A stretch of DNA of 64,000 nucleotides from 2-02-FULL-55-14 sp964581115 (GTDB lineage: Bacteria; Bacteroidota; Ignavibacteria; UBA10030), in assembly GCA_964581115.1 (NCBI GenBank), contig CAZOMY010000005.1, forward strand, positions 1 to 64,000, written 5' to 3'. Under the pieces are notes generated by a model, which searched no databases, was not told the origin of the DNA, and saw only the letters and a program-made list of their open reading frames with translations. Positions 35,768 through 45,600 of the stretch are shown one piece after another. How positions within the stretch are numbered: position 1 is the stretch's first letter; every line of letters begins with the position of its first letter. The position numbers and the translations under genes are program-made.

Positions 35768-36412
35768 CTACTGCGAAAGCCCGCCTTTGACGTCGCTCCA
35801 CGTTGGCTCCGACGAGGCGAGCGCCACATCCTGCCAGAATCGAATGCTCCACAATCCGGTCCGCCGGTCGAGCACCAATGTCATGAGCGAGCGTCCGACC
35901 ACCCGCTGGGGAATTCCGGCCTGTCCGTGCGGAACGGTGAGGTCGTACGGAACATCATACGTGACGGAGTCGGGCTGGACCCCCTGCGCCACCGGCGTCG
36001 AGAAGAGGACACTCATCGTCGAACCCGACGGCAGGCGCGACCGGGCATTGAGGAACCACCCCTCCTCGCTCGACCGGTCCCAGCTTGCAAAGACGCTGTA
36101 AATGCCGGCGGCCGCCGGCGTGGGTGTGAACTGGAAGAGCCCGCCCGTGCCCGTGTCGGACAGGCAGCGCAGGTAGTTGACGCTGTTCAGCTCGCGCAAC
36201 GCGGCCGACATGTTTTCGAGCACGATGGCCGGTTCGGTCGGAGGAGTGTACGTGGACCGCACGGAGATGGGCTCCTCGGGGTCACGCGGCTCAAAGAGAC
36301 CGCAACCGGACACCGCGGCCATGAGCATGATCGCCTCCACGCAGGCGCGGAAGGAGCGCGAGCGTTCCGCGGTGGCGGGATCGTTGGCCAACCCGGTAGG
36401 TCTCCGTTTCAC
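35768..36412 (-). CDS. Hypothetical lipoprotein B
   Basis: Product of 214 residues. After a basic, rather long n-region there is a hydrophobic stretch ending in lipobox VSGC. The mature part resembles lipoprotein A in length and in its C-terminal WSIRFWQDV strand, so the two may be distant paralogues with an NTF2-like fold (inference). The start is a GTG whose GTGA overlaps the recR stop. Expected at the outer membrane, function unknown. Confidence 0.72.
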   Translation of the reverse strand: MKRRPTGLANDPATAERSRSFRACVEAIMLMAAVSGCGLFEPRDPEEPISVRSTYTPPTEPAIVLENMSAALRELNSVNYLRCLSDTGTGGLFQFTPTPAAAGIYSVFASWDRSSEEGWFLNARSRLPSGSTMSVLFSTPVAQGVQPDSVTYDVPYDLTVPHGQAGIPQRVVGRSLMTLVLDRRTGLWSIRFWQDVALASSEPTWSDVKGGLSQ

Positions 36413-37008
36413 ACGGCTACACGCCCTTCGAGCGCTCGAGAAAGCGTCGCCTCATCGGCGAACTCAAGGTCGGAGCCGACGGGGAGCCCGCGAGCAATGC
36501 GGGTGACCCGCACGCCAAGCGGTTTGATCAGACGGGAAACGTAGAGCGTGGTCGCCTCCCCTTCAACGTTGGGATTCATCGCCAGGATCACTTCGTCGAC
36601 CCCTCCAGCTCCGATACGATCGAGCAGTTCCTTGATCCTCAGGTCGTCGGGCCCGACGCCGTCGAGCGGCGACAAGGCTCCACCGAGCACGTGGTACAGC
36701 CCTCGGAATTCATTTGTCTTTTCGACAGCCAGCACATCATTCGGCTCCTGGACGACGCAGATCAACGATCGGTCCCGTTTCGGGCTTGAACAAATCGCGC
36801 ACGGGTCGGATTCGGTGATGTTGGAGCAGACGGTGCAGTAGCGAACCTTCTCCTTCACGGCGATCAATGCCCCGGCGAGCGCGTCCACCGACGGACGGTC
36901 CATTTTCAGGACATGGAGCGCCAATCGGTGGGCGGTCTTCTTGCCGATCCCGGGCAATTGGGAAAAATACTCGGCGAGTTGTTCGACGGATTCGGCAGTG
37001 TAGAACAT
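36409..37008 (-). CDS. recR: Recombination protein RecR
   Basis: RecFOR-pathway protein of 199 residues that helps load RecA at gaps. An N-terminal helix-hairpin-helix (QLPGIGKKTAHRLA) is followed by a Cys4 zinc finger (C58, C61, C70, C73), a Toprim domain with VVQEPNDVLAVE and LAMNPNVEGEATT, and a C-terminal Walker-like segment. Length and order are standard. It follows the YbaB-family gene, a widespread arrangement, though dnaX is not here. Confidence 0.96.
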   Translation of the reverse strand: MFYTAESVEQLAEYFSQLPGIGKKTAHRLALHVLKMDRPSVDALAGALIAVKEKVRYCTVCSNITESDPCAICSSPKRDRSLICVVQEPNDVLAVEKTNEFRGLYHVLGGALSPLDGVGPDDLRIKELLDRIGAGGVDEVILAMNPNVEGEATTLYVSRLIKPLGVRVTRIARGLPVGSDLEFADEATLSRALEGRVAV

Positions 37009-37135
37009 CGAGGGAAATTCGAAATGCTAAGTGACAAATGCGATACAATTCCGAATCGTGAAATCAGAAGGCTGGAATACTCGAGATGGCTTTGTGGATC
37101 TCTGTGTAACCTCTGTGGAACTCTGTGTTACGCTT

Positions 37136-37465
37136 CTAAAACCCAGGAAGCCCCGGCACCACCCCGCCCGTCACCTTCTTCATCTCTTCCTGCGCCAGCG
37201 CGGCGGCCTTCTCCAGCGCCTGGTTGGTTGCCGTCAGCACCATATCCTCAAGAAGGTCTTTCTCGGCCGCATTCACGACCTCGGCGTTGATCTCGACCTT
37301 CAGGATCTGCTGCTTGCCACTGACGGTGACTTTCACCATGCCTCCGCCGGCGTCTCCGGTCACGCTCCGGTTGGCCAGATCCTCCTGCACCCGCGCCATC
37401 GCCTCCTGCATCTTTTGCATCTGCTTCATCATTTGCTGCATGTTCGGCATGCCGCCTTTGAACAT
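37136..37465 (-). CDS. YbaB/EbfC-family nucleoid-associated protein
   Basis: DNA-binding protein of 109 residues, usually a dimer. It opens with a Met-rich helix (MFKGGMPNMQQMMKQMQKMQ). The core strands VKVTVSGKQQILKVEI and the C-terminal helix KDLLEDMVLTATNQALEKA match the family. Start ATG 37465 follows a GAGG site. Located directly upstream of recR, the usual neighbour. Confidence 0.93.
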   Translation of the reverse strand: MFKGGMPNMQQMMKQMQKMQEAMARVQEDLANRSVTGDAGGGMVKVTVSGKQQILKVEINAEVVNAAEKDLLEDMVLTATNQALEKAAALAQEEMKKVTGGVVPGLPGF

Positions 37466-37532
37466 AGTGGCCTCGTGCGTCGTCAGTCGTGGAGAAGAGT
37501 TGAAATATATCCCGTTTTGCAGGGCGAAACAA

Positions 37533-38771
37533 TCATTGGCGCTTGAGCTTTCGAACCACCTCAACGACCCGGCTCGTCTCTTCGGCTGTATTATAGAGCA
37601 CCACACCGACCCGCGTCACGCCCCCCTGTGCCTCCAATCCGAGCACTTCGATCGCACGAACGGCATAGAAGTGTCCATCCCATGCGCACACTCCTTCATC
37701 GGACAGCGCGATGCAGACGTCCGCCGGCCGCCAGTCTGCGACGGTGAATGAGACCGTCGGCGCACGCGGTCCATCGTTGAACGGCGGCCCGACGACCGTG
37801 ACGCCCGGTAGGGAACGCAACTCGTCGTAAAGTCCCTCTGCCAGCTGGCGCTCACGCCGGCCGATCGTGGCCATGGCGTCGATGATGCGCTCGCGCAGGC
37901 TGTCTCCACGTCCGAACGACGCGATGAACTCGACGGCCGCCTTGACGCCGGCGATCGCAGCATGGTTCAGCGTGCCGGTCTCGATGCGATACGGGGCCCG
38001 TTGGTCGACCGTACGCAGGCGGTCGGGCTCGAGCGTCTCCAGCAGGCCGGGGCGAGTGTACAGGATCCCGACATGCGGTCCGTAGAACTTGTATGCCGAA
38101 CACAAGAGGAAGTCCGCGTCGAGTGCGGCGACATCCAGACAGAAGTGCGGCGCGTAGTGAACGGCATCGAGCATAAGCCACGCCCCCGCCGCTTTCGAGA
38201 CGGCGCGACCGAGCGAGACGTTGTTGACCGTTCCCAGAGCGTTGGACGCCATCCCCATGGCCAGGACCTTTGTCCGCGGAGTGACGGCCGCTCGCAGATC
38301 TTCTTCATCCAGCCGGCCGTCGGGTCGAAGCCGGACCTCGCGCACCGTCACGCCATGTTCCTGCAGCGCCAGCCACGGGCCGCGGTTGGCTTCGTGGTCC
38401 AGTTGGGTGATGACCACCTCGTCGCCCGGTCGAAGGCTTCGACGGATCGCGTGGCTGAGCGAATAGTTGAGCGTGGTCATGTTTGCGCCGAACGAGATCG
38501 TTCCCGGACCGGCAGCGCCAAGAAAGGTCGCAACCGTGCACCGGGCCTCGTTCAGAAGCTCGTCGGTTTCACGGGTCGTGATGAACATGCCGTGTGTGTT
38601 GGCGTTTGAGCGGCGGTAGTACGTTCCGATCGCTTCGAACACGGAACGGGGCACCTGCGTGCCTGCCGGTCCGTCGAGAAAGGCCAGCAGGCGACCGTTG
38701 TATCTTCGGTCAAGCGAAGGGAACTCGTGTCGCGCATCGGCGAGCGTTCGGCGCGGTATTTCTGGCGACAT
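37533..38771 (-). CDS. Class V aminotransferase, cysteine-desulfurase-like
   Basis: PLP-dependent fold-type I enzyme of 412 residues. The Schiff-base lysine is in SAYKFYGPHVG. Other motifs are ITQLDHEANRGPW and MLDAVHYAPHF. The overall pattern resembles the VC1184-type subgroup (cysteine-desulfurase-like) rather than IscS or SufS. No Suf or Isc genes are nearby, and the substrate is uncertain. Start 38771 (MSPEIPRRT) is preferred over an upstream in-frame ATG at 38825. Confidence 0.85.
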   Translation of the reverse strand: MSPEIPRRTLADARHEFPSLDRRYNGRLLAFLDGPAGTQVPRSVFEAIGTYYRRSNANTHGMFITTRETDELLNEARCTVATFLGAAGPGTISFGANMTTLNYSLSHAIRRSLRPGDEVVITQLDHEANRGPWLALQEHGVTVREVRLRPDGRLDEEDLRAAVTPRTKVLAMGMASNALGTVNNVSLGRAVSKAAGAWLMLDAVHYAPHFCLDVAALDADFLLCSAYKFYGPHVGILYTRPGLLETLEPDRLRTVDQRAPYRIETGTLNHAAIAGVKAAVEFIASFGRGDSLRERIIDAMATIGRRERQLAEGLYDELRSLPGVTVVGPPFNDGPRAPTVSFTVADWRPADVCIALSDEGVCAWDGHFYAVRAIEVLGLEAQGGVTRVGVVLYNTAEETSRVVEVVRKLKRQ

Positions 38772-39067
38772 GGAAGTGCGGTCGGTTGTCAAGTGTGAAT
38801 ATAGGAAATTTCCTGCTGTCCACACCTCGCTCGATGCCCCGGCAAACGGTCGTTCGCACCTCCGGTGCAGCCGTCAACTCTGAGACGTATCCGGAGTTCT
38901 TCCCGTTCGCTGGTTCGGGGTAGGACTATTCTCAGGAATGATTCCTTCCACATCCGATACTGAACGATTCAAAGGTTGCCGAGATTGCTACCCATACACG
39001 AGTGACGGCGTCCGTTCGAGCCCCGATTCCGGTGCATTCCACATCCACAAACCATCAAGGTTCTCCA

Positions 39068-40261
39068 ATGAAGCACTTCATTCTCTTCCTGTGTCTGGTG
39101 CTGGTCGGGCTGTCGCTCCCGGCGTCGGCACAATCGCCCTTGGGCGAGACCAGCATCTACGGGTATTTTCAGGGCGTCTACCTGGATTCCCGACCGACCA
39201 TGTTCGTCAAGAACAACACGTTTGCCGTCCAGCAACTCGACCTGTTCTTCAATACCGACCTCGGGTCCGGCTTCTCGAGTTTCGTTTCACTCGAGGTGAC
39301 GAACTCGTATTCATCCGAGCGTCAATGGGGGAACTTCAACATTGAAGAAGCCTGGGTTCGGTACTCATACTCTCCCCTCTTCAATGTGAAGTTCGGACAG
39401 CTTGTTCCGCAGTTTGGCAATCTGAACGAGATCAAGAACCGTACTCCGCTTCTCCCCTATGTGCAGCGACCGATGGTCTTCGAATCGTCATACAATTCGA
39501 TCATCGACTTTACTCCGTACTACCCGGCGTTGGCAAACCTGCAGCTCTACGGGACGGTCAACGTTGGCGACGTGAAAGGCGACTACGCCCTGTTCGTGGG
39601 GAACAGCGACCCGAAATTCATCGCCACGAACAAACTGGACAACGGCGCGACCGGCTGGGATACGACGCGGTACAAGATGTTCGGCGGGCGCGTGGGAGCA
39701 CGCACGTACGGTTTCAAAGCGGGCTTCACGGCCACGTTCGACCGATTTCGCGGATTCTTCCAGCAGGGGGGCTATGGATTCATCCCAACGGACACCTGGG
39801 TCGGAAACATCCCCCGGCGCCGGCTTGGCGTGGACCTCTCCTACACGGGCTACGGCTTTTTCTTCGAGAGCGAGGCCATCTTCGTGCAGCATGAGTTGAC
39901 ACCCGAAGCGAAGACCTTCCTGAACGCGATCTCGCAGCCGGTCACGATCCCGGTCGGACCGGGTGCTTTCATGACCATGGAATCGCCGTTCGGCAATTCA
40001 CTCGACAAAAGCTTCATCTACGCGAACCTGGGATACGACATCACGGACCGTGTCTTCGCGTATGTGGGTTGGAGCAACACCAAGGACAGCTACGACAAGA
40101 TCTTCAAGGACATGGTCATCACGACGGTGGGGGCCGGCTTCCGCCCCGTCGAGACCGTCGTCCTCAAGGGCCAGTACGCGAAACTCGACGTCGGCATGAT
40201 CCCGTTCCAAGGACAGTATAGTCACGACGTGTACTATCTCGCCGCCAGTGTCAGCTTCTAA
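39068..40261 (+). CDS. Outer-membrane porin (OprO/P-like)
   Basis: Beta-barrel protein of 397 residues with a signal peptide ending LPASA. Alternating strands, aromatic girdle residues and a C-terminal Phe (SVSF) support outer-membrane insertion. Its N-terminal pattern (YGYFQGVYLDSR, then SLEVTNSYSSERQWGNFNIEEAWV) resembles phosphate or pyrophosphate-selective porins. It is followed 19 bases later by a phosphate-binding-like protein, which supports an anion-uptake role by inference. Divergent from the aminotransferase gene. Confidence 0.8.
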   Translation: MKHFILFLCLVLVGLSLPASAQSPLGETSIYGYFQGVYLDSRPTMFVKNNTFAVQQLDLFFNTDLGSGFSSFVSLEVTNSYSSERQWGNFNIEEAWVRYSYSPLFNVKFGQLVPQFGNLNEIKNRTPLLPYVQRPMVFESSYNSIIDFTPYYPALANLQLYGTVNVGDVKGDYALFVGNSDPKFIATNKLDNGATGWDTTRYKMFGGRVGARTYGFKAGFTATFDRFRGFFQQGGYGFIPTDTWVGNIPRRRLGVDLSYTGYGFFFESEAIFVQHELTPEAKTFLNAISQPVTIPVGPGAFMTMESPFGNSLDKSFIYANLGYDITDRVFAYVGWSNTKDSYDKIFKDMVITTVGAGFRPVETVVLKGQYAKLDVGMIPFQGQYSHDVYYLAASVSF

Positions 40262-40280
40262 CCCGAACCGGAAACCCATC

Positions 40281-40697
40281 ATGAAAACCATTGCATTCGC
40301 GCTCGTGATGATAGCCCTGGCCTCGGGTATGACCCAGGCGCAGGTGGCCGTCATCGCCCATCCGTCCGTCGAAGAGACGTCCATCACGCGGTCGGCCGTC
40401 ACCGACATCTACTCCCTCACCAACACGATGTGGTCCAACCGGTCGGCCGTCATCGTCGTCGACGTTCGTTCCGACATTCCCGCCAAGAAGCAGTTCTACA
40501 GCGAGATCGGGAAGAGCCCGTCTGACCTGCGAAAGGTCTGGATGCGGGCGGTGCTGTCGGGCGAAGCCAAAGCTCCTGAAGTCGCCGAGTCCGAGGAGGA
40601 AGTACTCCAGAAGGTCTCCTCGACGCGCGGCGCCATCGGCTACGTTTCCGCTTCAAAAGTGACCGCAGCCGTCAAGGTGTTGGCTCGGTTCGACTAG
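40281..40697 (+). CDS. Small phosphate-binding-like periplasmic protein
   Basis: Protein of 138 residues with signal peptide (cleavage near TQAQ). The mature part matches half of a PstS-like fold (VAVIAHPSVEETSITRSAVTDIY; a KQFYSEIGKSP helix; STRGAIGYVSASKV). Full PstS proteins are much longer. Such one-domain forms are widespread beside porins, and their ligand is not firmly known. No permease or ATPase genes are adjacent. Start follows the porin stop by 19 bases. Confidence 0.8.
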   Translation: MKTIAFALVMIALASGMTQAQVAVIAHPSVEETSITRSAVTDIYSLTNTMWSNRSAVIVVDVRSDIPAKKQFYSEIGKSPSDLRKVWMRAVLSGEAKAPEVAESEEEVLQKVSSTRGAIGYVSASKVTAAVKVLARFD

Positions 40698-40735
40698 ACC
40701 TCATCTCGGAGCATCTCCTGCATTGCGGTACAGTC

Positions 40736-40772
40736 AAAGGCCCGCCTCCCGAACAGGAGCGCGGGCCTTTTT
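40736..40772 (+). terminator. Intrinsic terminator of the porin operon
   Basis: Stem AAAGGCCCGC-CTCC / GGAG-CGCGGGCCTTT with a six-base loop, then TTTTC. It lies between convergent genes. Confidence 0.9.
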
Positions 40773-40797
40773 CATGCTCTCGGGCTTCAGCCGAAGG

Positions 40798-42627
40798 TCA
40801 GTTTGCGCTTCCAGTCGACGTCGAACGATCGAGCGCGGCCGATGGCCGGATTCCCGTTACATCCGAAAGAACGGGCAGGGTGAACGTGATCGTCACACCT
40901 CGATCGACCTCCCCCTCTGCCCAGACCCGTCCGCCGTGGCGATGGATGATCCGACGCACGTTCGCCAGTCCGATGCCGGCTCCGGAGTTCTCGGCGCGCG
41001 AATGGAGCCGCTCGAAGAGCCCGAACAGACGGTCCTGATACCTTGAATCGAACCCGATGCCGTTGTCGCGGACAAAGATGCGATGCTCCCGACCTTTCAA
41101 CCCCTCCGTCTCGCAGCCGATCTCCACCACCGCCTCCGTGCGCGGCTGGGTGAACTTGATCGCATTACCGAGGATATTGAGAAGCGCTTGCCTCAAGAGA
41201 CGACGATCGGCCGCAACAACCGGCAGCGGGCCCACCCTCCAGGTGATTGACCGCCCGGATGTATCGGGCGCAAGCTCGGCGATCACCTCGTCGACAAGGT
41301 GGCGAAGGTTGACGTTCGTCCGACGAAGATCGGCCTGACCGATGCTCAGGTATTCGATCAGTCCGTCGACGAGCATCCCCATCCATTTGGCCGAAAAAGC
41401 GATCGTTTGCAGGTACTTGCGGGCATAGGCGTCGTCGCGCACAGAGGGCCGCGTCTGACTCATCTCGGCGTAAGCGCCGATGTGGCGCAGGGGGGCACGC
41501 AGATCATGCGACACGGTATAGCTGATGCGCTGCAACTCCTGCATCGTCGCCTCGAGCTTGGCCGTCCGGTCTGAGACCCGGCGCTCGAGTTCCTGATTGA
41601 GCTGGCGTACCTCATCTTCCGCCTTCTTCCGGTCGGTGATATCGCGCGCCACGACATGGAATCCGCTGAGCGCACCCTCACGCAACTCCAGCGACACATT
41701 TATGCTCAGCCAGTGGACCTTTCCCTTGCGTGAGCGCAGCGCCACCTCATATGAACGGTTGTTCTCCCGATGGTGGAACTGGCGGAAGAAGCCTCGACGG
41801 ATGATGGTGCGCTGTTCCGGCAGGCAGAATTCGAAGAAGTCGGAGCCGAGCATGTCTTCGATCGCACAGCCGGCCATTCGCGCGGCGGCTCCATTCACGT
41901 ACACGAACCGGCCGTTGATGTCGGTCGACACGATCGGGTCCTGGGCCGATTCCACAACCAGGCGATAGCGTGCTTCGCTCTCAACCAATCGCTGCGATTG
42001 GCGCCGCAACTGCTCGTTGGAGAGCGCGAGAGCGGCCTCGCTTGCCTGCACCCGTTCGAACGACGACTGTTGGTGGCGGATAAGCATGCCGACCGCCAGC
42101 GCCGTGATGGCCAAGATCAGGCTGCCCTCGACCAGATCGAACACGGTCGTATGGCGGCTCATATCTGAAGAGAGCAGACCGACGAGCTCTGCGGAGGTCA
42201 GCGCCACGAAGAGGAGGATCGTCGCAGCGGCGAAGATCCGGAACCACGTTCGGTCGAGCATGATGCCGGCGACGACCAGCAACCCTGGCAGCGCGAGCAT
42301 GATCACATCGTGGTATCCGTCGTCGCTGACCGCCACGATGAAGATGACCTCCGCCAGCAGGCTGAACAGCATCACTTGCAACGCCGTGCGGACCCGCCCC
42401 CGCCGGTTCAACAGAAAGGCCAACGCCAGCAATGCCTGAACGACGCTGTGGATGAAGAACTCGGGACGAAGCGTCACCGTCGGCAACCTCAGGAGCGTCG
42501 GAATGAACAACGCGCCGATCATGACAAGCGCGAGCGTGTGAACGATCTTGCCAAGTCGCAGGTCGTCGGGGTCCTCCATTGTCGGCGGCCGGATCCACCA
42601 ACGCACGCGTTCGAGCAGCGCCATCAT
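40798..42627 (-). CDS. Membrane sensor histidine kinase with PAS domain
   Basis: Kinase of 609 residues. About six transmembrane helices (30-185) are followed by a coiled coil and one PAS/PAC domain (about 215-345) with HVVARDITDRKKAE. The HisKA helix has phospho-acceptor SHDLRAPLRH and the ATPase domain has NILGNAIKF, DNGIGFD and GAGIGLANVRRII. Its start ATGA overlaps the stop of the larger kinase upstream, so both are made together. No response regulator is in the window. Confidence 0.9.
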   Translation of the reverse strand: MMALLERVRWWIRPPTMEDPDDLRLGKIVHTLALVMIGALFIPTLLRLPTVTLRPEFFIHSVVQALLALAFLLNRRGRVRTALQVMLFSLLAEVIFIVAVSDDGYHDVIMLALPGLLVVAGIMLDRTWFRIFAAATILLFVALTSAELVGLLSSDMSRHTTVFDLVEGSLILAITALAVGMLIRHQQSSFERVQASEAALALSNEQLRRQSQRLVESEARYRLVVESAQDPIVSTDINGRFVYVNGAAARMAGCAIEDMLGSDFFEFCLPEQRTIIRRGFFRQFHHRENNRSYEVALRSRKGKVHWLSINVSLELREGALSGFHVVARDITDRKKAEDEVRQLNQELERRVSDRTAKLEATMQELQRISYTVSHDLRAPLRHIGAYAEMSQTRPSVRDDAYARKYLQTIAFSAKWMGMLVDGLIEYLSIGQADLRRTNVNLRHLVDEVIAELAPDTSGRSITWRVGPLPVVAADRRLLRQALLNILGNAIKFTQPRTEAVVEIGCETEGLKGREHRIFVRDNGIGFDSRYQDRLFGLFERLHSRAENSGAGIGLANVRRIIHRHGGRVWAEGEVDRGVTITFTLPVLSDVTGIRPSAALDRSTSTGSAN

Positions 42628-45600
42628 ACGCCCTCCGCTGTCGGAAGGGTGAAGTAGAACGTCGCCCCAACATCGAGCTCCCCTTCAGCCCAGGTCGAGC
42701 CTCCGTGGCGCTGGATGATGCGGCGGACATTGGCCAGGCCGATCCCCGTCCCCTCGAATTCCTCGCTCGTGTGGAGGCGTTGGAACACTCCGAACAGCTT
42801 GCCCGCGTACGACTGGTCGAATCCGGCGCCGTTGTCGCGTACGAACACGGTCACTGGGTCCAGCGGCTGCCGCGAAAGACTGCCGACCGTGATGCGCGCC
42901 GGACGACGATCTCGCGAGAATTTGACGGCATTCGACAGCAGGTTGGACATGACGAGTCTGAGCAGTGTGGCATCTCCCTGCACCGCCGGGATCTCGCCGA
43001 CGGTCCATTCGATCATCCGGCCCTTCGTATCGGAATCCATGTCGCGGCGTATCTCCGCAACGAGCCGGGTCAGATCAACGCGGCCTGTCCGAAGGTCGGT
43101 GCGGCCGATCCGCGAGAAAGCAAGCAACTCATCGATCAGGTTGCCGAGCCGCACGGCCGACTGCGAGACCGTGGCCAGATAGCGAAGACTCTCATCGTCG
43201 ACAGTGTCCTGGATGCGCTCGCGCAACAGCTCGACGAAGCCCGAGATGTGGCGCAACGGGGCTCGGAGGTCATGCGAGACCGAGTACGAGAACGACTCCA
43301 GTTCCTTATTGACCGCCTCGAGTTGAGCGGTGCGATCATGTACGCGCTGCTCCAATTCCGCGTTGAGTCGCTCGGTCTGCAACTCGGCCTGACGCGCCGC
43401 CGTGTACAGCCGGGCGTTCTCGAGCGCAACGGCCAGTTGATCGGCGACGAGCGATGCGAACTCGACGTCGGCGTCGGTGAAGCGTCCGTAACGTTCGCTG
43501 TCGTCGATCCGCAGGACGCCGATAACGCCGGCGGACGTTCGGATCGGAACGGCCAATACGGACCGCAGCTGGAAATGCTCGATCCACTCCTGAGGGATGA
43601 GGTCGGTCTTGCGACAGTCATTCACGAGAACTGGCCGGTTCTCCTGGACGCATCGCCCGGAGATGCTGAAGCCAATGGGTTGTCTGGGCAGATCCTTCCC
43701 CGTCGGGTCGCCTGCAAAGGTCACGAGCGCCGGCTCGACCGGGTCGACGAACCGGATGATCGCGCGCGTGACACCGAGGTACTGCGGAATAAAGGTGCTC
43801 ACCTTGCGGATGATCTCGGGCTGTTCCAGAGAGCTCGCGAACAGGAATCCCAGCTCGCGCAGGAGCTGCAGCCGTCGCAGCTTGTCGTTCAGCGCTTCTT
43901 CGAACAGCTTGTTCTCCGTGATATCCTGGATCGAGCCGACCACGCGCAACGGAGTACCGTCGCGCCCGTGCTCCACCTCGCCGAGCGTCTCGACGTGCTT
44001 GATGGAGCCGTCGGGCAGGACGATCCGGTGCTGGCTTCGCAAGGATACCCCCTGCTGGAGCGTGGCCATCACCTCACTCTCCACACGGCTCCGGTCGCCA
44101 GGATGGACCATGTTGAGGTAGGTCATCGAATCCGGTTTGAACGTCGAGGCGTCGTGGCCAAGGATCCGGTACGTTTCGTGAGACCACGTCGTCTGCTTGT
44201 TGAGGACATCCACCTCCCAGCTGCCGATCTTGCCGATCCGCTGAGCGACCCGGAGGTTCTCTTCGCTGTGCCGGAGCGCCGTTTCCGCTCGCTTCCGTTC
44301 CGTGATGTCTCGTTGAATGGCCAGATACCCCAGGACCGTTCCCCGTCGGTCGCGTACGACATTCGCCGTCGCCTCTACAAGCACCGGACGACCGTCTTTT
44401 CGACGATTGATGATCTCGTCATGCACACCCGACTCGTGGCGGATGGCATGCCAGAACCGGTCATACCAACTCTTCGGCATCGTTCCGCTCTTGAGGATCC
44501 GCGGTGTATGCTTATCGACGACCTCTTCTGGAGCATAGCCGTAGAGGTCGGTGAACGCCCGGTTGACATATCGAAAGACCCCATCGGGGTCGGTCATGAA
44601 GACGATCTCGTTCGAGGTCTCGACGGCCTGACGCAGGCGCAACAATTCCTCCTCGGCCTTCATCCGTTCAGAGATGTCGCGGAAATTCACCACGATGGCC
44701 TTGACGGCCGGGTCGTGCAACGAGTTCTTGGCGATGCACTCGATCCACACCCACGACCCATTCGCATGGCGCATGCGGAACGTCTTCCGGGCTGACGATC
44801 CCTCGTGATCGCCGATGTTCTCAAAAGCAATGCGCACCATCGGGAGGTCGTCCTCATGGACATCCCGAATGATCGACACGCCTTCCCATGACCCGGGCGG
44901 GTGGCCGAGGATCACTTCGATGGATGGGCTGGCGTAGACGACATTCCATCGCGGGTCAACAAGCACGATCGCGTCGAGATTGTTCTCAACCACAGCTTGG
45001 AACCGCTGCTTGGCCGCCTCTGACTCGACCTCCGCCCGTTTACGGGCCGTGATGTCCTGCATCGTTCCAACGATGGCCGACGGATGGCCTTCACTCCAGA
45101 CGATCGAGTAGTAGACCGACATCCATGCCTTCGTGCCATCAGACCGCATGATGCGATAGACCTCTTCCCGCGGCGGGACGACGCTCGTGCTGGTCAGCAG
45201 TGATCGGACGGTGTCTTGCATCCGTGCGGCATCATCCGGATGGAGAGCCGCCTCAAGGAACAGACGAAGCGGAATGGCCTTTTCCGGAGTCACTTCCTGG
45301 GATGGTCCGATGAGTTCATTCGCCTCTGCCGACAGCCTGATGGTCGAAGCGGCCAGGTCCACCTCGAACGAGCCCATGCGCGCAATGCGCAGTGCTTCGG
45401 CCAGCTGGGCGCGGCTCTTTCGAACCTCTTCGGTGGCGGCGATCCGCTCCGCGATCTCTTCCTCCAACTCCCGGTAGGCGGTCCGAAGGTCGGCCGTCAT
45501 GGTGTTGAATGATTCTCCGAGGATCCGGACTTCGTCGTCCATGTGCTCCACGGGGACCGTAACGGCCAGCCGCTCTCGGCTCATCGACTGGACGGCCGAT

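Noticed and set aside
42579..44795. Plus-strand frame of 738 codons opposite the large kinase
   Set aside because: Antisense to GAF, PAS and kinase domains that match known families; no domain or ribosome-binding site of its own.
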